Below, piece after piece: positions 7,485-15,292 of a DNA stretch of 64,000 nucleotides. Source of the DNA: Streptomyces sp. NBC_01244 (GTDB lineage Bacteria > Actinomycetota > Actinomycetes > Streptomycetales > Streptomycetaceae); NCBI RefSeq assembly GCF_035987325.1, contig NZ_CP108488.1, positions 3,038,001 through 3,102,000 on the forward strand, given 5' to 3'. Below the pieces are notes generated by a model. That model had not been told where the DNA came from. It searched no databases and saw only the letters and a program-made list of their open reading frames with translations. The translations under genes were made by a program, and so were the position numbers. How positions within the stretch are numbered: the stretch's first letter is position 1; each line of letters opens with the position of its first letter.

Positions 7485-9590
7485 ATGCAGGAGATCCCGA
7501 AGGGCGCGAACGTCAGCCTGACAGCCCTCAGTGAGGACGCCGGGGCGGTCGTCGTGAGCTTGGGCTGGAGCAGCGCTTCGGGGGCGGGCGACGCCGACGT
7601 CTCGGTGCTGCTGCTGGACGAGAACGGCAAGGTCCGCGACGAGAACGACTTCTACTTCTACAACAACCCGGCGGCGGCCGACGGAAGCGTGCAGTTGCTG
7701 GGCAAGGTGCCGACCGACAACGGCGACGAGGACCGCATCAGCGTGGACCTGACGGCGGTCCCGGAAGGTGTCGCGCGGATCGTCGTGGCGGCCAGCCGGT
7801 ACGCCGGCGCACGCTTCGGAGACCTCGACGACCTGCGGATGACGGTCGCGGACCGCTCCGGGGAACCCCTGGTCGGCTACTCCATCGACGATGCGGGCGT
7901 GGAGACCGCCTTCATCTTCGGCGAGCTGTACCGGCGGGGCGAGGAGTGGAAGTTCCGCGCGGTCGGCCAGGGGTACGAGACGGGCCTCGCGGGACTGGCC
8001 ACGGACTTCGGCATCCCTGTACTGGAGGACTCCGAAGACTCCGAGGAAGCGAAGGAGACGGGCCTCGCGGGTGAGGAGGAGCCCGTGGAAGCCGCTGCCC
8101 CGGCGGAATCCCCGGCCGCCGAACCCGCCGGCGAACCGGCCGCCGAGCCCACGTCGCAGCCCACGTCCCAGCCCGAGCCCGCGCCTGCGCCCGCCGAGGC
8201 GGCCGCCCCTGTCGCCGTACCGGCACAGACCCGCGGCCGGGGTCCCCGTACGACCAGGAAGAAGGTCACCCTGCCCAGGGTGGCCAAGAAGTCCCTCGCC
8301 GAGAACGAGTCCTGGAGCCAGGCCCGCCTGTTCCCCGCCCCTTCCCTCAAGAGCGACAGGGAGCGGGAGGTGCGCGCCACCTCGGTGCTGCTGTCGGTCA
8401 TGGCGCAGGTGCCGGAGTTCGGCCGCCGCCTCACCGCCGGGTTCGGCGCGCCCGCCGGCCGGATGCAGACCTTCACGGAGGTCTCCCTCCCCCACGGGGA
8501 CACACCGCGGCGCCCGGACGGGGTGATCCGGGTGGAGCGCGCGGGCAAGCTGTGGACGGCGCTCGTGGAGACGAAGACGAACGGCAACCCGCTCAAGGCG
8601 GAGCAGGTGCAGGCGTACATGGACATCGCCGCGCGCCGCGGCTACGAGGCCGTCATCACCCTCTCCAACGACGTGGCCCTCGAGGGCCGCCCCATGGTGG
8701 AGGTGAAGGTCGACGGCCGGCGCAAGCACAAGGTCAGCCTCTGGCACCTGTCCTGGGCCGAGGTCGCACACCAGGCGCAGATGCTGATCCGCCACGAGGG
8801 CGTGGGCAACGCCGCGCACGCCTGGCTCCTCCAGGAGCTCCTGGAGTACCTGCGGCACGAGCAGTCCGGCTGCCACGGGTTCCAAAACATGGGCGCCGCC
8901 TGGGTGCCGGTACGCAAGGGCATCGAGGACGAGACCCTCGGCCTCGGGGACGCCCGGACCGTGGAGGTCGTGGAGAGCTGGGAGCGGCTGATCCGGCAGG
9001 TCTGCCTGCGGCTCGGCGGGGAGCTCGGGCAGAAGGCGCTGCCGGTGCAGCGGGCCCGGCGGGGCAGTGATCCGCAGGCCCGACGGGTCTCCGCGGCGGA
9101 CCGGCTGTGCGTGGACGGGAAGCTCTCCGCGGAGCTGCGCGTCGACGGGACCAGCAGTGTCATCGCGGTGAGCGCCGACCTCAGGACCTCCAAGGTGCGG
9201 ACGACCGTCGACGTGCCGGCCCCGGAGGGCGCGTACCCGCTGGTCATGGTGAAGCGGCTGCTGAAGCTGCTCGCCGAGGCTCCGGCGGACCTGCACGTGG
9301 AGAGTCTCCTCGGTGCGGAACCGGGCGCGGGGCCGGGCGCCGGGGCGGGGCCGGGCAGCGGGCCGCGCGGCACGCTGGAGCGGCTGCGGCCCGAGCCGGG
9401 CGATCTGCTGCCCGTGGACGGTTCGGCCGTCGTCGGTTTCCGGTTGTCGCTGCTCAAGGGGGTGGGGAACACGCGGGGGAACGCGGAGTCCGGGTTCATC
9501 CGCAGCGTGGACGAAGCCGTGGAGCGCTTCTACCACGGCGTGGTGGCGCACCTGGGCCCGGTCGAGGGGCGCGGCGGGCGGCGCGGCTGA
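7485..9590 (+). CDS. TerD-domain protein fused to a PD-(D/E)XK nuclease-like domain
   Basis: This 701-residue two-part protein starts with a TerD domain (about residues 1-185). It has the acidic metal-binding patterns DADVSVLLLDENGKV, DENDFYFYNN and DRISVDLTAVP of tellurite/stress proteins. An Ala/Glu/Pro linker (about 187-265) leads to a region with a helix (EREVRATSVLLSVM), then PDG (Asp near 345) and VETKT (Glu near 361, Lys near 363). This spacing fits the D-x(n)-E-x-K core of restriction-like nucleases. The last 270 residues are not recognised. ATG 7485 is chosen because it follows a GGGGGA site and starts exactly at the TerD fold; the longer frame to 7404 adds unrelated residues. No other ter genes are adjacent. 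The nuclease assignment is inference from motif spacing. Confidence 0.75.
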   Translation: MQEIPKGANVSLTALSEDAGAVVVSLGWSSASGAGDADVSVLLLDENGKVRDENDFYFYNNPAAADGSVQLLGKVPTDNGDEDRISVDLTAVPEGVARIVVAASRYAGARFGDLDDLRMTVADRSGEPLVGYSIDDAGVETAFIFGELYRRGEEWKFRAVGQGYETGLAGLATDFGIPVLEDSEDSEEAKETGLAGEEEPVEAAAPAESPAAEPAGEPAAEPTSQPTSQPEPAPAPAEAAAPVAVPAQTRGRGPRTTRKKVTLPRVAKKSLAENESWSQARLFPAPSLKSDREREVRATSVLLSVMAQVPEFGRRLTAGFGAPAGRMQTFTEVSLPHGDTPRRPDGVIRVERAGKLWTALVETKTNGNPLKAEQVQAYMDIAARRGYEAVITLSNDVALEGRPMVEVKVDGRRKHKVSLWHLSWAEVAHQAQMLIRHEGVGNAAHAWLLQELLEYLRHEQSGCHGFQNMGAAWVPVRKGIEDETLGLGDARTVEVVESWERLIRQVCLRLGGELGQKALPVQRARRGSDPQARRVSAADRLCVDGKLSAELRVDGTSSVIAVSADLRTSKVRTTVDVPAPEGAYPLVMVKRLLKLLAEAPADLHVESLLGAEPGAGPGAGAGPGSGPRGTLERLRPEPGDLLPVDGSAVVGFRLSLLKGVGNTRGNAESGFIRSVDEAVERFYHGVVAHLGPVEGRGGRRG

Positions 9591-9609
9591 GGGGACGGGA
9601 CCCGGGGAC

Positions 9610-9650
9610 GCCCGGCCCGTCGCCCCCCGGAAGGGGCGGGCGGGCCGGGC
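9610..9650. terminator. Bidirectional hairpin between convergent genes
   Basis: A GC-rich inverted repeat (left arm GCCCGGCCCG, right arm CGGGCCGGGC, with further pairing of CGCCCC and GGGGCG inside) lies between the convergent ends of the TerD fusion gene and npdG. There is no U-tract, as is usual in this kind of genome. Confidence 0.65.
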
Positions 9651-9671
9651 GGCCCCGGTGGGCCGGTTGGG

Positions 9672-10397
9672 TCAGACGTCCGTGATGCGGAGGCCTGCGT
9701 GGGCCTTGTAGCGGCGGTTGGTGGAGATGAGGTTGGCCACCAGGGATTCGACCTGGTGGGCGTTGCGCAGGCGGCCCGCGAAGACGCCCCGCATGCCCGG
9801 GATGCGGCCGGCGAGGGCCTGGACGATGTCGGTGTCGGCGCGGACCTCGCCGAGGACCATCACGTCGGTGTCGATCTCCTCGATGGACTCGTCCTGGAGG
9901 AGCACCGCCGAGAGGTGGTGGAAGGCGGCCGTGACGCGGGAGTCCGGGAGGAGGGCTGCGGCCTGCTGGGCCGCGCTGCCCTCTTCGACCCGGAGGGCGT
10001 ACGCGCCCTGCTTGTCGAAGCCGAGCGGGTTGACGCAGTCGACCACGAGCTTGCCGGCGAGGTCCTCGCGCAGGGATTCCAGGGTTTTGGCGTGGCCCTC
10101 CCACGGCACCGCGATGATCACGATGTCGCTGCGGCGCGCGCACTCGGCGTTGTCCGCGCCCTCCACCCCGAGGCCGAGCTCGTCGGCTGCGGTCTGCGCG
10201 CGGTCGGCGGCCCGGGAGCCGATGATCACCTTCTGGCCGGCGCGGGCGAGCCGGTAGGCGAGGCCCCGGCCCTGGTCACCGGTGCCGCCGAGGACGCCTA
10301 CGACGAGGCCGGAGACGTCGGGAAGGTCCCAAGGGTCCTTGGCGGGGGCCTTCGCGGGGGTCTTCGCGGGCTGCTGCGTGCTGTCTGTGGAGGTCAT
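9672..10397 (-). CDS. npdG: NADPH-dependent F420 reductase (coenzyme F420:NADP oxidoreductase)
   Basis: This 241-residue enzyme exchanges hydride between NADPH and the deazaflavin F420, supplying F420H2 to F420-dependent reductases. After a Lys/Pro/Ala leader of about 25 residues comes the Rossmann motif GVLGGTGDQGRGLAYRLA (near 33-50). It is followed by IIGSRAADRA, which contacts the NADP phosphate, then VIIAVPWEGH and the conserved DCVNPLGFD segment. The C-terminal AAFHHLSA and NAHQVESL motifs are also family-typical. ATG 10397 is the first plausible start and gives a standard length plus a short extension. The gene stands alone, convergent with the TerD fusion. Confidence 0.88.
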   Translation of the reverse strand: MTSTDSTQQPAKTPAKAPAKDPWDLPDVSGLVVGVLGGTGDQGRGLAYRLARAGQKVIIGSRAADRAQTAADELGLGVEGADNAECARRSDIVIIAVPWEGHAKTLESLREDLAGKLVVDCVNPLGFDKQGAYALRVEEGSAAQQAAALLPDSRVTAAFHHLSAVLLQDESIEEIDTDVMVLGEVRADTDIVQALAGRIPGMRGVFAGRLRNAHQVESLVANLISTNRRYKAHAGLRITDV

Positions 10398-10568
10398 GGG
10401 GGCGAGGGTAGCCGCGAGATCGTCAGAGTCGAACGCACGGACCGTGTGAGATGCCCGGGGTGGGAGGGGGACGGCTGGGGGAAGGTGGGAGACGCCTCGG
10501 GAGGTGGGGGTGGGGCGGAGATGGGGGAACAGCTCCCCTTTGTCCCTTCCATGCGGCAGGATGCCGGT

Positions 10569-11174
10569 ATGGACGCCGTGAGAGTCGCGCTGCTGCGCGA
10601 AGTGCTCGCCGGTACGGAGTGGCCCGGCGCCGCGCGCCGGTTCGCCGGGACGCTGCGGCGGTCGGTCGTGCCGGCCGGCGGGAACCTGCTGCTGGTCGGG
10701 ACCGAGCAGTACGAGCCCTGGCACCTGGCGGCGCACCTGGTCGACGAGGCCGCCTGGTCGGGGCTGCCGGAGCTGGCGCCCACGCTCGTACGCCACCGGG
10801 TGCTGCCCGGTGACGCCCCGCACCTGTCGGTCGGGCTGAGCCGGCTGGAGGCGGCCCGGCGCGGTCACACGCTGCTGGTGGTGGCTCCGGAGCGGCCCGG
10901 GGACGGGCTGCTGGAGCGGGTGCACGACGCCCGGCGCGCGGGGGCGACCGTACTGTCCGTGGACGGCGGGGACGCGGATCTCGGGACGCTCGCGCACGAG
11001 GTGCTGTCCGTACCGGACGGGGCCGCCGAACTGGACCTGGACACCGTGCAGCACCTGGTCAGCGCGGCGGCCGGGGAGAACAGCCTGCCGGTGCAGCGCG
11101 GGCCGAGGCGGTTCCGGGACCGGCTGGCGCGGCTGGCCGACCAGTTGGCCGCGCCGCCGCCCAGCCGCTGGTAG
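10569..11174 (+). CDS. Conserved hypothetical protein with Rossmann/SIS-like fold character
   Basis: This 201-residue soluble protein has alternating hydrophobic strands and helices (NLLLVGTEQYEP, HTLLVVAPERPGDG, AGATVLSVDGG) that suggest a Rossmann-like or SIS-type nucleotide or sugar-phosphate fold, but I recognise no diagnostic motif. ATG 10569 follows GCAGGA at a proper distance; in-frame ATGs at 10551 and 10521 are possible, the latter after a GGAGG-like stretch. It is divergent from npdG and upstream of a small minus-strand gene, and no operon is apparent. Confidence 0.6.
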   Translation: MDAVRVALLREVLAGTEWPGAARRFAGTLRRSVVPAGGNLLLVGTEQYEPWHLAAHLVDEAAWSGLPELAPTLVRHRVLPGDAPHLSVGLSRLEAARRGHTLLVVAPERPGDGLLERVHDARRAGATVLSVDGGDADLGTLAHEVLSVPDGAAELDLDTVQHLVSAAAGENSLPVQRGPRRFRDRLARLADQLAAPPPSRW

Positions 11175-11183
11175 CCGCAGCCC

Positions 11184-11220
11184 CGGCCGTAGCTGTAGCC
11201 GTAGCCGTAGCCGTGGCTAC
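11184..11220. repeat. Hexanucleotide GTAGCC tandem repeat
   Basis: About five copies of a GTAGCC-type hexamer (with GTAGCT and GTGGCT variants) lie just after the stop of the preceding gene and at the 3' end of the convergent small gene. This is a simple-sequence tract likely to vary in copy number. Confidence 0.6.
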
Positions 11221-11471
11221 GGGGTGGCCGTGCCCGTGCCCTCTGTGCCCGTCTCGGGATCGCGGGTCTTGTCGTTCCATTTGGGGTCGTTCTGCCATTC
11301 GAGATTGCGCTCCTGCGCCGTCTCCATGGCGTGGTTCGCCTCTTCGGGTGTCGCGTAGGGGCCGAAACGGTCCTTCGCCGGGCACTCGGGGCCTTCCTCG
11401 ACCTTCTTGTGGACCAGGCAGTAGTACCACTCGCCGGGCTTGCCCACCTGGCGCTTCTTGAACAGGGCCAT
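11217..11471 (-). CDS. Conserved small hydrophilic protein, hypothetical
   Basis: This 84-residue protein starts [18 protein letters not shown], with an AGGAG ribosome site just upstream of ATG 11471. [14 protein letters not shown] pair of cysteines and the segment [22 protein letters not shown] follow; the latter resembles one helix-strand unit of a SPOR-like repeat. The Thr/Gly-rich tail is probably disordered. The function is unknown. Longer in-frame starts exist, but only this one has a ribosome site. Confidence 0.6.
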   Translation of the reverse strand: MALFKKRQVGKPGEWYYCLVHKKVEEGPECPAKDRFGPYATPEEANHAMETAQERNLEWQNDPKWNDKTRDPETGTEGTGTATP

Positions 11472-11530
11472 CGTCAGGCTCCTCTCTCTGTCGCCATGCT
11501 GCCCCATACCCGCTCGATACACTCGCTCGT

Positions 11531-12388
11531 ATGTCTGGCCAGTCGCTGCTCGTACCAGGCGAGCTCACTCCCGTCCGTTCCGTTCCCGGAAACATCCGCC
11601 GGCCCGAGTACGTGGGCAAGCCCGCGCCCACTCCGTACACCGGACCGGAGGTGCAGACGCCCGAGACCATCGAGGCCATGCGCATCGCCGGCCGGATCGC
11701 CGCCCAGGCGATGGAAGAGGCCGCCAAGCTGATCGCGCCGGGGGTGACCACCGACGAGTTGGACCGCGTCGCCCACGATTTCATGTGCGATCACGGTGCC
11801 TACCCCTCGACGCTGGGCTACCGCGGTTTCCCGAAGTCACTGTGTTCCTCGCTCAACGAGGTGATCTGCCACGGGATCCCCGACTCGACCGTCCTGCGGG
11901 ACGGCGACATCGTCAACCTCGACGTGACCGCGTACATCGGCGGGGTGCACGGCGACAACAACGCCACGTACCTGTGCGGGGACGTGGACGAGGAGTCGCG
12001 GCTGCTCGTGGAGCGCACCCGCGAGGCCCTGAACCGGGCCATCAAGGCCGTCCGGCCGGGCCGGCAGATCAACATCATCGGCCGGGTCATCGAGTCGTAC
12101 GCGAAGCGCTTCGGCTACGGCGTCGTCCGGGACTTCACGGGCCACGGGATCAACTCGTCCTTCCACTCCGGCCTGATCGTCCCGCACTACGACAGCCCGC
12201 ACGCCACCACCGTCATCGAGCCCGGGATGACCTTCACCATCGAGCCGATGCTGACGCTGGGCACCCACGAGTACGACATGTGGGAGGACGGCTGGACGGT
12301 GGTCACGAAGGACCGCAAGCGGACCGCGCAGTTCGAGCACACGCTGGTGGTCACGGACACCGGAGCGGAGATCCTGACGCTGCCCTGA
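11531..12388 (+). CDS. map: Methionine aminopeptidase, type I
   Basis: This 285-residue cytosolic dinuclear metallopeptidase removes the initiator methionine. All five metal-ligand regions are present in order: the two Asp of [16 protein letters not shown], the His of FTGHGI, the Glu of FTIEPM and the Glu of AQFEHTLVV. The substrate-pocket segment [23 protein letters not shown] is also intact. An N-terminal extension of about 40 residues with an RRPEYVGKP motif places it in the actinobacterial form that carries a linker ahead of the catalytic fold. The gene is monocistronic, upstream of the iron-regulated heme oxygenase. Confidence 0.95.
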   Translation: MSGQSLLVPGELTPVRSVPGNIRRPEYVGKPAPTPYTGPEVQTPETIEAMRIAGRIAAQAMEEAAKLIAPGVTTDELDRVAHDFMCDHGAYPSTLGYRGFPKSLCSSLNEVICHGIPDSTVLRDGDIVNLDVTAYIGGVHGDNNATYLCGDVDEESRLLVERTREALNRAIKAVRPGRQINIIGRVIESYAKRFGYGVVRDFTGHGINSSFHSGLIVPHYDSPHATTVIEPGMTFTIEPMLTLGTHEYDMWEDGWTVVTKDRKRTAQFEHTLVVTDTGAEILTLP

Positions 12389-12444
12389 TCCGGGGAGAAG
12401 TACCTCGTGGAGGTTTTTACCGACAAGGCGTCGGGAACACATTG

Positions 12445-12463
12445 ACTTAGGTAAGCCTAAGAA
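12445..12463. promoter_or_regulatory. DtxR/IdeR/DmdR-type iron box ahead of heme oxygenase
   Basis: The palindrome TTAGGTAAGCCTAA at 12447-12460 matches the core of the actinobacterial iron-box consensus (TTAGG-N4-CCTAA). It lies about 75 bases upstream of the TTG start of the heme oxygenase gene and probably overlaps its promoter, so the gene should be repressed when iron is plentiful. Confidence 0.85.
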
Positions 12464-12534
12464 GGAGGATCGGGTGTGGCGGCACGGCCGCCACGCCTGC
12501 TCTCCCTTTTCTTCCGATTCCTCGGAGGTCCGTC

Positions 12535-13182
12535 TTGGACGCCTTCTCGACCGTCATCCGTGTCGCCTCGCACGAGCAGCACACCGAGGCGGAGACCTCG
12601 ACCTTCATGAGCGACCTGCTGGGCGGACGTCTCGGCGTGGACGCCTACACCCGCTACACCGAGCAGCTGTGGTTCGTGTACAGGGCCCTCGAGGACGCCG
12701 CCGAGGCCCTCCGGGACGACGCCGTCGCCGGGCCGTTCATACAGCCCGAGCTGATGCGCCTCGCCGAGATCGAGCGGGACCTGGCCCACCTGCGGGGTCC
12801 CGACTGGCGCGAGACCCTGGTCGCGCTGCCCGCCACCGAGGCCTACGCGGCCCGCGTGGCCGAGTGCGCCGCCTCCTGGCCGGGCGGGTACGTGGCCCAC
12901 CACTACACCCGCTACCTGGGCGACCTCTCCGGCGGCCAGATCATCCGCGACAAGGCGGAGCGGACCTGGGGCTTCGAGCGCAAGGGCGACGGCGTCCGCT
13001 TCTACGTCTTCGCGGACATCTCCAACCCGGCCGCCTTCAAGCGGACCTACCGCGAGCTGCTGGACGCGATCGCCGCGGACGACCTGGAGAAGCAGCGCAT
13101 CATCGACGAGTGCAAGCGCGCCTTCGACTTCAACGGCGCGGTCTTCCGCGAGCTGGGCGAGCAGTTCCCGCTCAGCGCGTAG
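12535..13182 (+). CDS. hmuO: Biliverdin-producing heme oxygenase
   Basis: This 215-residue enzyme opens haem to biliverdin, CO and free iron, completing use of haem imported by the hmu system in this window. The proximal histidine is His16, in the HTEAETSTFMSDLL region typical of HmuO. The distal-helix motif GDLSGGQ and the conserved HHYTRYLGDLSG stretch are present, and length is normal. The start is TTG 12535: it has GGAGGT a few bases upstream and the protein aligns from there, with no ATG near. An iron box precedes it, and a strong hairpin follows it. Confidence 0.92.
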   Translation: MDAFSTVIRVASHEQHTEAETSTFMSDLLGGRLGVDAYTRYTEQLWFVYRALEDAAEALRDDAVAGPFIQPELMRLAEIERDLAHLRGPDWRETLVALPATEAYAARVAECAASWPGGYVAHHYTRYLGDLSGGQIIRDKAERTWGFERKGDGVRFYVFADISNPAAFKRTYRELLDAIAADDLEKQRIIDECKRAFDFNGAVFRELGEQFPLSA

Positions 13183-13203
13183 CGCCTGCGGCGGGCTGAA
13201 CGG

Positions 13204-13238
13204 GGAAGGGGGTGGGCCCGACGGGCCCACCCCCTTCC
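13204..13238. terminator. Perfect 16-bp hairpin between convergent heme oxygenase and PhzF genes
   Basis: A perfect inverted repeat with 16-base arms (GGAAGGGGGTGGGCCC) and a 3-base loop follows the heme oxygenase stop. The DNA from here to 13330 also carries the GGGGCC-type, CTCAAAC-containing sequence seen in other convergent intergenic regions of this window. Confidence 0.8.
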
Positions 13239-13330
13239 GGGCTTCGCTCCCGGGGCCCGGCACCCGGCTGTGGCGCGGACCGCTGCCGGCCGGGGCCGGG
13301 CTCCCGGGGCCCCGCCCCGGACCCCGCGCC

Positions 13331-14026
13331 TCAAACTCCCCCGACCGCCGCCGGGAGGTGCCCCCGGACGAGGCTGGAATCGGCGAAGCGGACGCGGCCG
13401 CCGATTTCTACGGTGCCGTCCGGGGCCGGGGCCGTGAGGATCTGCGAGCCCCGGCCCTGGGTGATGTTCAGGGCCCGGTTCAGCTCGGCCGTCAGGACGA
13501 TCGCCGCCGAGCCGGTGGCCTCGTCCTCCACGATCGCGCCGTCGGGGCGCCGCGGAAAACCACGGGCCCGGATCCGGCCCGCGGCCTCGTCCTCCCACGC
13601 CCAGGCGTACAGCCAGCCCTCGCCCGGCGGCGGACCGGGCAGCGCCTCGACCGCGGCGGCGTCGGCGTACTGCTCGGTGCGCTTGCCCTCGACCCACTCG
13701 GGGCGGGCGGTGATCCAGGTGAACTCCCCGTCGTCGCGCGCCCATACGGCGCCCGCCGGGGGCTGGAGCTCCTCGATGTCCAGCAGCCACGCGACACCGA
13801 CCAGCGGGTGCCCGGCGAAGGACATCCGGGTGCCGGGGGTACGGATGTCGACGATCCCGCGCTCGGGATCGTCGACGAACACCGTCTCGCTGTAGCCGAG
13901 TTCGGCGGCCAACGCCTGCCGCGACGCGTCGTCGGGGCAGGACCGGCCGTCGCGTACGACGCCCAGCACGTTGCCGTGGCTGCCGTCACCCGCGCAGAAG
14001 ACCCTCAGGACGTCGAGATCGTTCAC
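13331..14026 (-). CDS. PhzF-family isomerase-like protein (short form)
   Basis: This 231-residue member of the PhzF/diaminopimelate-epimerase-fold family is shorter than the usual 260-300 residues. The catalytic-type Glu sits in GYSETVF (Glu47). The substrate-phosphate loops FAGHPLVGVAW and EDEATGSAA, typical of the two pseudo-symmetric halves, are present. GTG 14026 has a GGGAAGA ribosome site. No phenazine genes are nearby, so the biochemical role is unknown. Its 5' side adjoins the TnpB insertion, which may have separated it from its original upstream neighbour. A second PhzF homologue lies at 25871-26731. Confidence 0.8.
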   Translation of the reverse strand: MNDLDVLRVFCAGDGSHGNVLGVVRDGRSCPDDASRQALAAELGYSETVFVDDPERGIVDIRTPGTRMSFAGHPLVGVAWLLDIEELQPPAGAVWARDDGEFTWITARPEWVEGKRTEQYADAAAVEALPGPPPGEGWLYAWAWEDEAAGRIRARGFPRRPDGAIVEDEATGSAAIVLTAELNRALNITQGRGSQILTAPAPDGTVEIGGRVRFADSSLVRGHLPAAVGGV

Positions 14027-14109
14027 CGCATCTTCCCAGGGGTCCTCGGGACCTCAGCCCGGGGAGGAACGGCTCTTGCCGTCGCCGGCGTGAAGCTCGG
14101 GAGTTCTCT

Positions 14110-15272
14110 TGGCATCTGTCGTGGCCTGCACTTTCTAGGCGTTGTCAGAGGCGCAGTCTAGGTTGACCGTATGGCGGAAGCATCACAGGAGACGGAAAGG
14201 ACCGGGCATGCCCGGTTCACCTACCGGCTTCGCGTGTCGTCTACCGCTCAGACCAAGTTGCTGGGTGAGTGGGACCGTTGCCGGTGGATCTGGAACGAAT
14301 GCACCGCTCGCTCGAAGAAGGCCCGTGCCGAGGACGAGAAGTGCGGTCCTGCCCGGCTGGACAGAATGCTGACCGAGGCCCGCAACCGCAACACCTGGTT
14401 GGGTGACGGCAGCAGCGTCCCGCAGCAGCAGCTGGTACGGGACTTCGGGAAGTCCCGTACCAAAGCCTTGAAGGACATCCAGGCGCGGCTGCCGATGCGG
14501 CAGCGGGCGGGCCCGTCGTCTGTGCGGATCTACCGCGATAGCCTCGGGCACTGGTACGCGTCCTTCGTCGTCGCCACCGAAGCCCAGCCGTTCCCGGACA
14601 CGGGTGCGGTGATCGGCATCGACTGGGGCGTACGGGAGACCGCGACCACCACCAGCGACGCCCACGACCTCCCCCACGCCGAGCACGGCAAGAAGGCCGC
14701 CGTCAGGCTCGCTCACTATCAGCGGATGATGGCCCGCCGGAAACCGGCGAAGGGCAAGCCCGGGTCGAGGGGCTACCGGACGGCGAAAAGGCTGACGGCG
14801 AAGCTCCACAAGAAGACTGCCCGCCAGCGCCGGGACACTGGCCTCAAGTGGGCGAAGTCTGTGGTCCGTGACTACGACGCCCTCGCAGTGGAGGACTTCC
14901 GCCCGAAGTTCCTCGCCAAATCAACCATGGCCCGCAAGGCCGCCGACGCGGCGATCGCCGCCACCAAGACAGCCCTGATCACGATGGCCCGTAAGCACGG
15001 ACGCATCGTGCACCTGGTCCATCCCGCGCACACCACCATGGACTGCGCCCGGTGCGGAGCGAGAACCAAGCACGCACTCCCTCCTTCTGAACGTACCTAC
15101 ACCTGCACCGCGTGCGGAGCCGTGTCCCCCAGGGACAAGAACTCCGCACACGTCATGCTGGTCCGGGCTGGTCTCAACCCGGCTGGTGCCGATCGCGGAA
15201 GACCTGCCGGCCCGCCGGGCCGTCAGGCTGCGTGAGCCAGAAATCCCCGGCCTCAAGACGGGGAGGATTCAA
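14110..15272 (+). mobile_element. TnpB-only IS200/IS605-type insertion
   Basis: This insertion between the PhzF and HtaA genes carries only a tnpB gene and no tnpA. The right end is recognisable: a hairpin (CCCCGG ... CGGGG at 15245-15263) followed by AGGATTCAA, the layout seen at right ends of actinobacterial TnpB elements. The left end is not clearly defined and is placed within 14100-14165 by position only. Without TnpA it would be non-autonomous. Confidence 0.5.
14171..15235 (+). CDS. tnpB: TnpB RNA-guided nuclease homologue with an apparent internal deletion
   Basis: This 354-residue IS605 OrfB/TnpB protein has the RuvC-like triad readable: Asp in GIDWGV, Glu in LAVEDF and Asp in SPRDKNSAH. 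The zinc ribbon (CARCG ... CTACG) sits between the second and third motifs. Full-length actinobacterial relatives are usually near 400 residues. Here the text passes directly from LPMRQRAG to PSSVRIYRDSLGHWY, skipping roughly 40-50 residues of the wedge (nucleic-acid-binding) region normally found between them. The break is in frame, so the reading frame survives but function is doubtful. ATG 14171 is the only good start. Confidence 0.85.
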   Translation: MAEASQETERTGHARFTYRLRVSSTAQTKLLGEWDRCRWIWNECTARSKKARAEDEKCGPARLDRMLTEARNRNTWLGDGSSVPQQQLVRDFGKSRTKALKDIQARLPMRQRAGPSSVRIYRDSLGHWYASFVVATEAQPFPDTGAVIGIDWGVRETATTTSDAHDLPHAEHGKKAAVRLAHYQRMMARRKPAKGKPGSRGYRTAKRLTAKLHKKTARQRRDTGLKWAKSVVRDYDALAVEDFRPKFLAKSTMARKAADAAIAATKTALITMARKHGRIVHLVHPAHTTMDCARCGARTKHALPPSERTYTCTACGAVSPRDKNSAHVMLVRAGLNPAGADRGRPAGPPGRQAA

Positions 15273-15292
15273 GCGGGCATTGATGCACGGGT
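15200..15292 (+). ncRNA. Candidate TnpB guide RNA (omega/re-RNA) 3' end
   Basis: In TnpB systems the guide RNA is made from the tnpB 3' end through the element's right end, and the guide is the flanking host DNA. Here the terminal hairpin at 15245-15263 and AGGATTCAA are followed from about 15273 by GCGGGCATTGATGCAC, which would be the guide. It abuts the 3' end of the HtaA gene (stop at 15292). The 5' limit is not visible. Inference from family architecture. Confidence 0.4.

Noticed and set aside
12389..12444. Possible terminator after map
   Set aside because: No stable inverted repeat of useful length could be read.
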